NCBI GenBank assembly: GCA_033557835.1
Contig: JAWQRO010000251.1
Location: 1 to 46,390 of the forward strand
Origin: Helochares maculicollis
Taxonomy: Eukaryota; Arthropoda; Insecta; Coleoptera; Hydrophilidae
Reading direction: 5' to 3'
DNA length: 46,390 nucleotides
In this document: piece by piece, positions 12,423 through 23,484 of the stretch
How the letters are laid out: each line of letters begins with the position of its first letter
Numbering within the stretch: position 1 is the stretch's first letter
Translations under genes and position numbers: made by a program
Notes under the pieces: model-generated
What the model was told of the DNA's origin: nothing
Databases searched by the model: none
Seen by the model: only the letters and a program-made list of their open reading frames with translations

Positions 12423-13324
12423 TTTTCATGAAAAATGCGCAAATATTAAAGAACAATGGTAAAGAGTGTTGCTCCGCCAGTGCGTGTCCCATCGATAAGA
12501 AGAGGTGATAATTAGAAGGTGCCAGGTCTAGTGAATACGGCGGGTGGGGTAGGAGTTCCCAACCAAGCGAAGAAATCGTTTCTTTAACACTTTGGCTAAA
12601 TGTGCAGGAGCGTTGTCAAGTAATCATTTGTTGTCGATAGCGGACGGTATTAACTGTTTCGCCGGGATTGAGAAGCTCGTAATACAGTACTCCCTTCTGA
12701 AACCACCACACTCACAGCATTGTCTTCCTCCCAAAACGATCCGGTTTTGTACTCGATGTCGGTGGTTGTCTTGGCATTACCCACGATTTCTTACGTTTGG
12801 GGTTCTCAAAATGTATCCATTTTTCATCGCCAGTTACAACTCGATGCAAAAACCTTTTCTTTTGTGGAGTAAATGCAGGATTTCGCATGCATTTTTATCT
12901 TTTGATCTGTCGTCCGTTCAGTTTGTGTGGAACCCATTTTCAAACATTTTGAAGCTTCCCCTTGGCTCTCAGGCAATCGGAAATGGCTTGTTTTTGGTCA
13001 ATGTTCACGTTATTTGTCAGTAACATTGAAATCGCCAGTTTTGAAACGTTGAAACCAGCGTTCACAAATCTTGAGAATTGGAGCAAGATCGCCGTAAGTC
13101 TTTACAAGAATTTGATGACTTTCCGGTGCCTTTTCCTTTTGATTGAAAAAGAAAATCATTACATGCCGCAAATGTTCTTCACTTGGCTCAAAATTCGGCA
13201 TGTTTAACATGAAAAAGAAGTATGGTACGAACTTGTAAACAACTAAATGAATATGACGTTTTGTAGTGGGCAGCCTTATCAAAAAATGGCGCAACAAGTC
13301 GACATTTTAAACTTTCGCACCTAG
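12423..13324 (-). mobile_element. Mariner type B copy 2 with internal deletions
   Basis: Homologous to copy 1, ending at the right with the B terminal repeat (CATTTTAAACTTTCGCACCT, then AG and TA). The left terminal repeat is missing. Two deletions are clear against copies 1, 3 and 4: about 150 bp between GGTAAA and GTGTTGCTC near 12463, and about 80 bp near 12620 that removes the second catalytic Asp. The third catalytic position reads SNYH, Asn instead of Asp, exactly as in copy 1. The start of the transposase is visible near 13200 (minus strand), where the protein reads LNMPNFEPSEEHLRHVMIFF. The + strand open frame at 12592-13023 is an antisense shadow. Confidence 0.85.
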
Positions 13325-13933
13325 TACGTAAGAGTCTAAAGTGGTCCAGGCTGAGATAAGATGATCAGCTCTCCATAAAAACATGAAAGTGCATGTGTAA
13401 AATGTCGCATAATGCATTGCCATAATCAATATAATATTGTATTAAGAAGTCATAATGGAATATTAAAATATTTTGGTGATCCAAAAAAGGCATTTTTTAA
13501 TATGTATCTACTTGTTAAAGCTAAGTAGATACGTCCTATGTAATTCTGATGGCTTTATTAAAAATGTTGTCTTTTTAAATTTTTGAGTAACTATAGCTAC
13601 ATTGGATGAGTGCTTAAAGGTTAAAGGATATAATATTCGTTTGACAATTGAAACTGGGTTGAAGTTTCGCAAAGAAATCATTGATTTTATTGTTGCACAC
13701 TTTTTCTCATAAAAAAAATTAGTAGAAGTGTGGATTAATGAAATTTGGAGAACCATCATATTTTCTAACCTTTCGTGATGTAGATTTTAAAGAATATATT
13801 TTTTTTTCTTAAAATTCATTGTCCTTATAATATTTCTTCAGTATAGTGTGATGATGGTAAGACTTTTCACTGGGCCTTTTTACTTCTTTCTTGCTTTGTT
13901 TTAAGTTTCTTTTATCTTTTTTACAAATTTATA
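13325..13933. other. No gene seen
   Basis: AT-rich spacer between two mariners. The minus-strand frame at 13508-13759 (83 codons) has no domain I recognise; it may be a scrap of an older element. Confidence 0.45.
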
Positions 13934-14911
13934 CAAGGTGTGTTCAATAAGTATCACGAATTTTGAATTTTCACGGGTTACGTATATTCGAATTGCGATT
14001 TTTTTGTAGCGTTATGTTGGTACTCATGTTTCTCACTTATACCGACAAGTTCGGTTATTTTGAATGTTCAGTTAATTGTTGACAGCTGCTTTGCTTGCAC
14101 GTGTGTTGGCTCGTCTTCGATTTTTACCTATTAAAAAAAATGAATCAACGAACCTGTATCAAATTTTGTGTGAAAAACGAAATTAACTGCGCTGATGCAT
14201 TCCGAATATTGACTGTGGCATACGCAGAAGCTACCTTGGACCGAAGCAACGTTTATCGGTGGTACAAAATGTTCTCAGAGGGCCGAGAAGATGTGAACGA
14301 CAAGGAGCGTGCCGGACTCCCGAGCACTGATAAAGTGAAGAAAATAGTATTGGCCAATCGTCGAATCACCGTTAGAGAAGTTGCTGAGGACCTAGACATA
14401 TCGATTGGCTCGTGCCATTCAATTTTTATCAATGATTTGGGCATGAGACGGGACGCCGCGAAATTCGTACCAAAATTGCTCAATTTCGACCAAAAACAGT
14501 TTCACATGTAAATTGCTAATGAGCTGTAGGACTCTGTCCGCGACGACCCAAATTTGTTCCAGAGGGTCATAACTGGTGAAGAATCGTGAGTTTACGGTTA
14601 TGACGTGGAAACCAAAGCTCAATCATCTCAATGGAAGCTGCCGCACGAACCAAGACCAAAAAAAGCGCGGCAAGTTCGGTCGACTGTGAAAGTTTTGCAT
14701 ACGATTGCAGGGGCGTGGTGCATCGTGAGTTCTTGCCACAAGGTAGAACGGTCAATAAACAATATTACCTGCAAGTTATGCGCAATTTGCGTAAAGCAAT
14801 CCGCCAGAAACGCCCGGATTATTGGAAGAACAAAAATTGGCTTTTGCACCACGATAACGCCCCTGCTCACACATCGTTGCTTGTGCGCGACTTTTTGACC
14901 AAAAACAACAC

Positions 14912-14914
<3 letters not shown>
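13934..14914 (+). mobile_element. Mariner type C, 5' two-thirds, truncated at a TA microsatellite
   Basis: Starts with CAAGGTGTGTTCAATAAGTA just after a TA, as a terminal repeat would. The transposase start codon is at 14140 (MNQRTCIKFCVKNEINCADA). The N-terminal helix-turn-helix domains follow (SNVYRWYKMFSEGREDV, then RRITVREVAEDLDISIGS). A TAA after about 124 codons from that start interrupts the frame near 14508. The catalytic region continues in other frames: VITGEES with a stop, then GYDVETKAQSSQWKLPHEP, later GVVHREFLPQGRTVNKQYY and LLHHDNAPAHTSLLVRDFLT containing the second catalytic Asp. The element then stops in a (TA)n run and the third catalytic Asp is absent. The N-terminal open frame is the longest intact transposase piece here, but the protein is incomplete. 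Confidence 0.86.
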
Positions 14915-14954
<40 letters not shown>

Positions 14955-15106
14955 TTTATTTTTATAGCGTATTTTATTTGTAAGGTTTATGATTAAAACG
15001 CTATTTTGTAGCTAAAGATGCTTCTTGTCAAATGAAGCGAAACTGTAAAGAATAACAGCTAATTAAATATCTTTTAATCATAAATCTTACATCTATATAT
15101 GTGTAT

Positions 15107-15152
<46 letters not shown>
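14913..15152. repeat. Two (TA)n runs bracketing a 20-bp inverted repeat
   Basis: Dinucleotide runs at 14913-14947 and 15109-15152. Between them, TGTAAGGTTTATGATTAAAA at 14979-14998 is mirrored by its reverse complement at 15072-15091 with one mismatch, leaving a 73-bp loop. This may be a small non-autonomous inverted-repeat element that landed in TA-rich DNA, or simply a hairpin. Confidence 0.65.
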
Positions 15153-15154
<2 letters not shown>

Positions 15155-15309
15155 TATAATCATATAGTTTGTTTGAAAATTGAGAATAGTATAAAAAAAG
15201 TTCCAAATTGCAATTATAGACGAAATCAATCAGCTTACATCCGTGCTAGGAAGTACGCGTGAGTTTTTACTTTGTGTTGTCTTGTTAGGCAGGTTTATAT
15301 ATATACAGA

Positions 15310-15615
15310 ATGAAATACGCTTTCAAAAAATTTTGCGCTAAAAAGTGCCAGCTGCATTTGTGTAAGAAAAAACCAAGAGTTTTGACACAAAAGGCTCAAG
15401 GAGTAAACAACCGGTTGTTACAATTATTACGAAGCATTAATAAATTAATAAAACTCTGGCCTGATTTACCATCCTGCCACTATGCTAAATATGATTCGTC
15501 TTGGTACAAGGAAACAAACGTGCAAATTGAGGAGATAATTGCCTGCTTCCTAAATTACCTAGAATTACGGTCAATCGAGAGCTTTAATGAAGTTTTCAAA
15601 TCTATTCATGTATAA
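15310..15615 (+). CDS. Unrecognised small open reading frame, possible gene
   Basis: An ATG-started frame of 101 codons in the intron 5' of the 17255 exon, same strand as the main gene. It is Lys- and Cys-rich at the start (FKKFCAKKCQLHLCKKKPRV) and ends ELRSIESFNEVFKSIHV. It has no signal peptide, membrane segment or domain that I know. Just upstream is TTTATATATATACAG, which could be a TATA-like run or a splice acceptor; 8 bp after the stop is AATAAA, a polyadenylation signal match. The residue mix (Trp, Cys, Leu, few low-complexity runs) looks more protein-like than most chance frames here. It could equally be an old transposon scrap or chance. I do not assign a function. Confidence 0.3.
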   Translation: MKYAFKKFCAKKCQLHLCKKKPRVLTQKAQGVNNRLLQLLRSINKLIKLWPDLPSCHYAKYDSSWYKETNVQIEEIIACFLNYLELRSIESFNEVFKSIHV

Positions 15616-16689
15616 TAATTTTTGAATAAAACCAATTAAAGTATTGCCGAAAGCATATTTACGAGTGAAATTAAATATAAAGCTCATCAATTTCGCTTGT
15701 AAATATAGTATAGTTAACGATGGTGTAAAGAGTGCAAAATTATTGTATTTATTAACCAATGTGAAATATTTGGTGAGTCAAGTGCCATATGGTTGTTCCC
15801 GAACTCTTCCCATATTCAAGTAAATATCTAACTACTACTCAGCCAACCACAAGTTGAACAATAAGATTTCGTTATTAAATGAAGTTTAAATCTCATACTT
15901 GTAATATTACAGCGACTAGAAATTTAAATTTTTTACTTTTATTAGGGCAATTTGTTCAAGCAAAAGCTTTGATTCATATATCTTGATTTACAAAAACTAT
16001 AAAGTATATTAAGCGAAAGTAGCTAAGGACGCTGCTGCTAAACTAAATTCATTGCGACAGTTAACATCAGGAATGGCTTAATTGGAAAGGTCTGTAAAAC
16101 ATATAAAATCTTCATTCTTAAATGACACCAATTATAGACCGAATATGTCCACGTAAAGTTGCTAAGCCGTTCCTGAATTTTCTCTTCTCCCACTATAAAT
16201 GGCACAGCAGATACGAGGGCGTGAGAGTTCATTGGAAGGGAGAAGTACAGATCAATACCACTCGTATACTCTCACACAGCATCCCTAGGCCACTAACAAC
16301 ATTCCCCGTTTTGATTTTACCATTCAACGATTTGAATTCACGTTAAAATATGCCATTTTCTGAGCCAAATCAACTGTACATTTAATCCGGCATTCTCTGC
16401 GCCAATCGGGCGATCAAATCATCAAGGTTTAGCTTGCCAGCATTCCAAATCCTGCAATGTAATCAGATCTTGTCGTCATGAGATTTGCGCAAACTTAACT
16501 AAAACGCATATTCAAGTACTTTTGATTAAGAAAAGAGGCTTCGATTATGAATAAAACTTGCAAGTCTCGAATTTAATTATTTTTGCGTGAACCCGATACG
16601 TCCTTGAAAAACAACCAAAGGGGCTACATAATAAACAAATTTGTTGTTGGTTGATTCGAAATTAGTTAATGGTCAACCCTAGGTCACTG
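15616..16689. other. No gene seen; intron
   Basis: Mostly AT-rich. About 16100-16460 is less AT-rich and contains short open frames on both strands without domains; it may be regulatory but nothing specific supports it. Confidence 0.4.
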
Positions 16690-17254
16690 TAGGTTACTAG
16701 GTCGCATCCCGGGAACATATAGCTACTACATTCGTCCAATGGGACGGCGAGATCTCGTCACGTGAGCGTTCCTGCAGCATCCCTTTGGAAACCGGCGCGT
16801 AGACGAGCTTTCGGCACCGCTTATTCAAGGCGCCGGCTCTAGCTGCAATACCTTCTCTCCTACTATTCATCGTATAGAAATAATACGGCGAATCCGCGCC
16901 CCCATCAACCGAAAGGGAAAAATTATTATCCGATCTTTTAAAACAGCACATTGTGTCAAAAATCGGATTTCGCTGCAGAAATGTGACCCGCCTACTTGAA
17001 GGAAGAGTTCGCGCGCGAAACAACGCCTCAAAATTGTTTATAAACAATTGACATCCGCACCAGCCGACTGCGATGTGATTGTTTTCTCAGTGCTTGTCAG
17101 TCACAGTGTGTTCCGGCCTCCTGAAGCATCGAAAAGAAAGTAAACAATGTGATTTGTAGCGAACGAAACAACGAAGTTTATCAGATGGGAAAATTAGAAA
17201 TGTCGATTCAATAAAAGTTTGGTTTTGTTTTGAAATTTAAATTGTTTAAACAAT
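16690..17254 (+). promoter_or_regulatory. OtopL: Candidate promoter and 5'UTR of the 17255-start isoform
   Basis: This stretch is clearly richer in G+C and in CpG than its surroundings and lies directly before the start-codon exon. Two arthropod initiator-like TCAGT motifs occur at 17087-17091 and 17097-17101, so transcription may begin there and give a 5'UTR of about 155-165 bases. No convincing TATA box or downstream element is seen at the canonical distance. A nine-codon upstream open frame (ATG 17185, TAA 17212-17214) would precede the main start. The antisense open frame at 16697-17047 has no domain and is probably a by-product of the composition. Confidence 0.5.
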
Positions 17255-17427
17255 ATGGTGGGTGGTGAAATGAAAGTTGCTACCGTCGAGGTGGAGTCTG
17301 TAGACAATATGGCCACACTTCCGGTATCGCGAGCCCATGGGGGAGGCGGCGACGCTTTGGCCGAGAAAAACAATGCCGCTAACAAAGAGATGGAACTGAA
17401 GAAGGTGCAACCGAAGCCTGACAAAAG
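17255..17427 (+). CDS. OtopL: Otopetrin-like proton channel, N-terminal start-codon exon
   Basis: ATG at 17255 opens a 57-codon cytosolic N-terminus (MVGGEMKVATVEVESVDNMA at the start, ending KKVQPKPDK) and two bases of a split Arg codon before the donor GTAAAT at 17428. The AG here plus the first G of 30147 makes AGG, and the frame continues into the first membrane helix. The segment is polar and has a Gly run (HGGGGDA). In known otopetrins, proton-selective channels with twelve membrane helices, the N-terminus before helix 1 is variable and cytosolic, which fits. I chose this ATG because the next upstream in-frame codons run into non-coding 5' sequence and the exon has no acceptor. The exon at 8966 offers an alternative N-terminus with the same phase. 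Confidence 0.8.
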
Positions 17428-18529
17428 GTAAATTTCACGGCTGACTTGGCGCCAATTCCATAGATCCACTCTCCGCCATTTTTGGGATTCCACTCTGCAA
17501 GATTTTTGAGTTGCAATTTTGGATTCTTCGGAACTTGTCAATAATTAATGATTTAATTGACTTTCAAAGTCTCGGTCTATAAATAATTTCTGTCATTTTT
17601 CCGTGACATTTTTCAAACCTACTACAACTGTGATGCCACTCCCTCGCCGTTGTTTATGTTCTAATTACCCGACTTAAGATGGCACTTTGTCGTAGATATT
17701 TTCTGAATGTTAAAGGATTTTTCCGGTTTTAAACGCATCATAGTTTATACTTTTTAAAAATCTTTTATGTTCACTTTCACAAAGACTTACCTGCAATACA
17801 AATACTAATCCCTACCCACATTTGTAGATAAAAGAGAACGATGAATAATTTAACCGCTTAAGACGTGCGACCAGTAAATTCGAAATTCCACCATCGCCAT
17901 TTATTGTCAGTAAACCATCCGAAATTTCTTATGCTGAGGAAGGCCTTGTTAATAAAATAAATGAATTTTACACCAACTTTCTTCTTATACATTCTTTATT
18001 TGCGGGTTTGCGCATTGAGAATGAAGAACTTTTAAATTTGTTTTTGTTACGCAGCCAATGCAACAAAAAATACTTATAAACTACTTCATAACTTTTCAAA
18101 ATAACTCCCAGAAGGTTTTTAGGCACAAATTATATACATGGCAGTAAAAACTATATTTTTTTAAATTACTTGCAAAATATAAAATAGATTTTATTTATAA
18201 ATTTGTGTAAGATAAAAAAATAACAAAACTAATTAAATTATGTGTTACATTTCTATAGAGAAATTTGGAAAGTGAAGCGCAGAAATTTATTAAGAAACTC
18301 TACATTGTTTTCATGTACTCATAAAATCATTTAAATACATGCTACTTCGTATAGCTTGCTAAGAAATTGTTCAAAAGCCATTTAATTGCTTATGCAAAGA
18401 GATAAAACCATTATAAAAAATTAACATACTCAAAAATGCAGGAAAACTTATAATCTCGAAATTAGTAGTAGTAAGTTTGGACTAGAATTTAAAATTACAT
18501 AAAAACGTTTTATCTAAGATAATTGATTC
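17428..18529. other. Intron without recognisable gene
   Basis: Start of a 12.7-kb intron. AT-rich with no exon-like open block; the antisense open frame overlapping the exon at 17194-17541 is a shadow. Confidence 0.5.
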
Positions 18530-19238
18530 TTTCATTCTAATATTAAGTGTCAACTTATGCTGCTAACATTCATAAACATTCCACTGTTAAAAGCTTCAAC
18601 TAAGTTTCATACATTTAGAAATATTCCGCTTAGTACCAACTATACTTTATACATCCATGATTATTCCGCTATTAAAAGACTCTAGTCAAACTCAAGTACG
18701 AGCATTTCTTCTAGATTTTTAACATACAGAAAATATTTTTTTTTTCATCCAGAATCACTCCGTTCATGAAATCGCCATTTTACATCTATAAATGTTCCAC
18801 TTTTAAGGGTCAAGTATTATTCCGCTATTAAAAGAGTTATTACATCTAAAATCAAAACATATTTCGCTATTAAGGGTCCATTAGACTTATAACATCAAGA
18901 AGCCACCCACTGTTAAGAGCAACAGATTAGTTTCATATGTTTAAAAACATTCCGCGTTTGAAAATGTATACTATGGTTTTATATTCAAAATCATTCCATT
19001 ATTAAAACCGTCAAGTTAAGTTCAGCTTCGTACACTCAGAATTATTCCAATTTTAAGTTTCTTAATTACACTACAAAGTATTTAGGTATTAAAAGCATCA
19101 ACTTAAACGTCAAAAATTAAGGAACTATTCATTATTAAGGGCATCCATTAGGCTAAGAACACCAAGAAACATATTAAGAGCAACAACCAAATTTTCTAAC
19201 ACAATCCCTTATTACGAACATCAACTTAAGCTTTTATA
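18530..19238 (+). repeat. Degenerate tandem array, left part
   Basis: A unit of roughly 45-50 bp recurs with heavy divergence: ATTCCGCTATTAAAAG, then CATCAACTTAAGTTTCAT, then ACATTCAGAATC. Clear instances of the ATTCCRCTATTAAAAG core occur near 18575, 18663, 18810, 18868 (variant), 18990 and 19040. The array is interrupted at 19241 by mariner D and continues after it. Confidence 0.6.
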
Positions 19239-19240
19239 TA

Positions 19241-20144
19241 CTACTGTGATCAAAAAGTAAGGTAAATTTGTTTTTTTTTAATCTAAATTCTTTATTTATT
19301 CTTCCAAATCAATTTTATCCCCTTCAAAGTAATTCCCGTCCTATAAAACGCACTTTTGTCAACGTTTTTCCCAGTCCTCGAAACAGTCGGAATAGTCTTT
19401 TTCCGATGTAGCATTCAAGACCTTCTTCAATTCTGTTTTTATCTCCTCAATCGTTTCAAAACGGTATCCTCGCATTGGTCTTTTGAGTGTGTTGAATAGC
19501 CAAAAGTCACACGGACCCAAATCAGGTGACTACAGTGGTTGCGGATCGATATGAGTCGAGTTTTGGGCTAAAAAGTCGCGAAGAACCAATGCAGTATGAC
19601 ATGGTGCATTTGGCACCAATCGAGACTTGACGCGCTTGAGACACAAAAAATCCTTCAAAATGGTTTGGTATGAGCTAAATGATATTCCAACTCTATCGGC
19701 GAGGTCTTTAATTGTCAATCGACGATTTTCAAGAACCAAATCTTTGATTTTTTGGACGTGGCACTAGTCCGTAGACGTTGATAGTCATCCAGAGCGCGGT
19801 TTGTCTTCAACGCGTTCTCCACACGCTTTGAGCTCGTTGTACCTCATATAAACGTTTTTTGTGCTATAGGTTGATCACCGAAAGCCGCCCGTAACATTTT
19901 CAATGTAGCCGCACAAGAATAGTCGTTGCGCAAACAAAATTTGATGCAAGTTCTTTGCTTAGCATTGAAATAACGAAAAATTCACTTTGGTTGTTTACAA
20001 AATCACATTTAACTAGGAGATAATTAAAGCTTTTGACAAATAGACGCTTGGCAAGTGTTATAGACAGCCCTAGCAACATAGGGGGAATTTGTTCCTGCCT
20101 TCCTAAAGCCCGGGAGTTTTAAATAACAATTTTGATCGCAGTAG
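19241..20144 (-). mobile_element. Mariner type D, short internal-deletion copy with both ends
   Basis: Ends are CTACTGTGATCAAAAAGTAA on the left and its inverted match CTACTGCGATCAAAATTG on the right, each flanked by TA. On the minus strand it carries a helix-turn-helix piece (NRRLTIKDLADRVGISFSSY) joined almost directly to the region after the second catalytic Asp (NAPCHTALVLRDFLAQNSTH), so the stretch with the first catalytic Asp is deleted. After one stop it continues SPDLGPCDFWLFNTLKRP with the third catalytic Asp, then FETIEEIKTELKKVLNA and DCFEDWEKRWQKCV, the usual mariner C-terminus. Length 904 bp against about 1.3 kb for a full element. Non-autonomous. Confidence 0.88.
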
Positions 20145-20410
20145 TACAAAAATAGCTTGTTTTTTCTTGCTTCGTACGACAGTTAAGAGCATCAAATTAA
20201 GTTTTTAAAATCAAGAAACATTTGACTGCTAGAATGTGAATGTAAACTTCAAAGATTTAGACAAATTCCATTTCTAAGAACGTTAAGTAAGCTTCTGCAG
20301 TTGAGAGCTTCTACATAAACTTATGTACTTACTAAAATCCAGAATCATTTTGATATTAAGAAAAATTCTTAAGATTAAAAATCGTTTTGCTACTAAAAGC
20401 GCAAACTATA
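20145..20410 (+). repeat. Degenerate tandem array, right part
   Basis: Continuation of the array at 18530-19238 after mariner D: segments such as GTTAAGAGCATCAAATTAAG near 20180, CAGAATCATTTTGATATTAAG near 20342 (about 20 bp) and GCTACTAAAAGC near 20390 keep the same phrase order. Confidence 0.5.
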
Positions 20411-21314
20411 TAGTTTGTATATATTTACTTTTAGAATAGATTGAACGTATTGTGTAGTGTCAGTTTAAGTTTTGTTTGTACGTTGAGCGGATATACTCCA
20501 GAGTTTTCGCACTCTAAATTAAAGATAATATGCACTAATTAGGAATTATATATGTCGAATTTAAACATAAAAGATTTTTAATTCGTGATAGGAAGCTTAA
20601 CTGGAGGCCACTACTGTTTCTACATTATTCATTGGCGAATCTACACATATCCAATTATTTAACATGTATACACAATTTTACGTAGCAATCTCTATTTGAA
20701 ATAATACTGCCAGAAATTTGTACGTGTTTGGGTTGCCCAGTAAATCATCTTAAGTGGCATTATAATTAATTTGTACACTTTTGAGTGCGCTGCAGAAATG
20801 TTAGTGTGTCTGATAAACTCATTATTAATATGCTGCAAATTATTTAAAAGAAACAAGTAATCAATTAAAACGACCTTTGCAATGAGAATGTGAAGAAAAA
20901 ATCAATTTAAAAACTCTGGGTATAAGATTTCACAGCCCAATATTCTATTTTTTAGTTTGTCTTATAAAAATGGTCAAATAGTAATATCAAAAACACTAAA
21001 TATTTAAAATTTCACCACAATGCTTTTGTAAGAAATCTCTTTTATTAAAAAAATATCGCAAAAAACAGCTTTAAATGAAATGTTCTGTTCTATATATTTT
21101 TAGAAAAACTAAAATTTATTTAGGTAAAGGTATCTCTAAACAAAGATGTTTTCAAGACTATGATATTTATGAACAATTTTAAAAATACGTTACTTTCTCA
21201 ATTTTGGATAGGAATAGTGGAATGGAGTTTTAATTTCGAAAACGCTGATACTTAGTTCGCTGAGTAATATTTTAATATTAAATGTACAATTAATAAAATA
21301 TTTACAATCAATAT
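20411..21314. other. No gene seen; AT-rich intron
   Basis: No exon-like block and no transposase or reverse transcriptase match that I recognise. Confidence 0.5.
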
Positions 21315-21330
21315 CCTGACCTAACCTGAT
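21315..21330. repeat. Short CCTGACCTAACCTGA repeat at the 3' side of the retroelement
   Basis: Three consecutive CCTGA/CCTAA units, the same phrase as the longer run at 23485-23558. On the element's own strand this reads TCAGGTTAGGTCAGG at its 3' side. Confidence 0.6.
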
Positions 21331-23484
21331 GACCAACCATGAACTTTATGGGAGAGTGTCTGATAGTTCACAGTTATTCTTCCGAGTTTAACTTATTTGA
21401 TTTCCTCCACTAGTGCTGCGTTGGCATTACTTCAATGAAGGTAGTCTTTAGAATGCAAATTCTTCTTTTGTCCATGACGTTTGTCTATCTTTCTATTTTG
21501 TAAGATCCTCCTTTCTTATTTCCTCATACGGTTATTTGTCACAGTTCGGTTGGTCAATTCAGGTTGTTAGTTTTCTAGTTTGCTTATCTTAACTTTTTTC
21601 GTCTTGTCCCATTTTCATTATTTTCTTTATACAAGAACATGTTTTCGTCTAGTTTTCTTCTGATAAATATATAATTTTCATCAGAGTAGTTTTATTTCTT
21701 CCGAATCTCTTCAAAATCTGGACAATAAAATAAAGTGTATTACGGAGTGTCGACGTTTTCACCATCACCACCTGTCTTTTTACCTGAAATCTTTTAAAGT
21801 AGGCACCGAAGTATCCATGTCCCATGAGCATTTGTGTGATGTAATAATCTAGGTCGCCTTTTTTATTCACAACTCATTCTATTACATCAGGTATAAGTTT
21901 CATTGTCCAGGACTGTCTGTCGTTCTATGTTATTAGCGTTTCCTCTCTTGCTTGTTTCTCCTCTATTGCAACTGAAATTCGCTGCCTTTTTCTCTCCAAA
22001 AGCTCAATAGGAATGGTAGCTGTAAAGACATATAATGCGTCCGTTGAAGTTGTTCTGTAAGCGCATGCCACCCTTAAGATTGCCTTCTTTGTGGATGTCC
22101 GTAGCATATCCTCATGCCTTTTAAGACTTAAGACACGGTCCCAGATCGGTGATGTGTTCTCCAAAGCTTGTTAGTTCATCGAAGTCTATTAGTATGGATT
22201 AAATGCGACTTCCCTCTATTGCTTTAAGCATTTTCTCATTTTTCGCAACATCAACCATGGCTAGATCATCTGCGTATGCCATCTTCACTTCAATAGGCAT
22301 ACCTAATTTTAATAGGCCGTCATAAAGCACAGTACATGTTCAAGCCTTGAATATCAAATATCTCAGTGCTAACAGATGCGGAGTTAAAAGTAATTTTTAT
22401 GTATCAAGTTACCGGCATTACTAGTCTTCTAGTTTTGTCGATCTTTCTGTTTGGATTTTCTTCATCAGCAATTTGTAAAACCTTGTAGGCGACCATTATT
22501 GTGGATTTATTTCTTCTGAATCCATGTTGGGCTTCAAATAGTAGATTTTTTCATATATCTCTTCGATTAGGCCATTTTTCCCTGAGTTAGTGGAAAACCG
22601 TTTATAGGGTTCCTTGGCATAGGGCTTACGGGTTTTGAGGTTCGCCAATTCTATCCTGAACCAGAATATTCGATAAAAACCACTAACTCTTCGGAAGAGA
22701 AATGTATATATTGCTTGTTCGCCCGGTTGGGACCTAACATTTTTTTCATTCGTTGGGACTACGCTAGTGTTACTTAGACGAAGGTAGTCGCAAGGACATG
22801 TTTTAAGTGTTGGCATATCGTGGTATCATGTTGGTTTTCCTCTTATTGTCTTTTTTTAATTGTCTACGTTGTGTTTCTACTTAGTCTTTTTGTCGGTGGG
22901 TCATGTCTTGTGTTGTACTAACGCCGTCTGTGCACATTACACGCAGGAAACAGTTTTGAAAAGATTATGGCTATCCTGTCATGGCACTTCATGAAGCCAC
23001 TATGGTCGCTTTCTCTATCGAGCGTCCCTCTGCGTCTGCGAGTGAAGACTTCGTTAAGGCGCTGTTTTAGTTCTTTATGATGCGTTGTGAGCCCCGCGCA
23101 TCTTAACAGCATCCTATCTGCAACCTCTACTAAAGGTTATGTGATGTTATTTCTCTTATGGTGCAGATTTTTGACCACCAATTTTAGAGCAGCGATCAGA
23201 TTACTCTTGTTTTCTAACCAGGATAATTTGAGGCTCCTCTCCATGTACTGAAAGATCCGCGCAGCTTTCAACCCTCTTGTTCAGTGCTTGGCTGTTGCTC
23301 CTGAGGCCGTATGTTCTCCGTTTGGGTGGTATACTTCTCTATGAACCAATTTGATTTTATGAATGGCTGTCTTTTCTCTTCTCAAATTCCTGCATGGTTT
23401 CTGGGTTACTGTGCTCCGAATCATCTTCTTTATTCCCCTTTGTGTTTGTCCCTTATTTAGAGTTGTCCATGACGATTAACGATT

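Noticed and set aside
12592..13207. + strand frames of 143 and 81 codons
   Set aside because: They lie antisense to mariner B copy 2, whose minus-strand translation matches transposase.
14253..14898. Several frames overlapping mariner C on both strands
   Set aside because: Shadows of the + strand transposase; only the 14140 start and its continuation match mariner.
16697..17047. 116-codon antisense frame in the candidate promoter
   Set aside because: No domain or motif; GC-rich sequence has fewer stops. Divergent transcription cannot be excluded but is not supported.
18530..20410. Repeat array considered as CRISPR
   Set aside because: Repeats are degenerate, lack uniform spacers, and the genome is an insect's.
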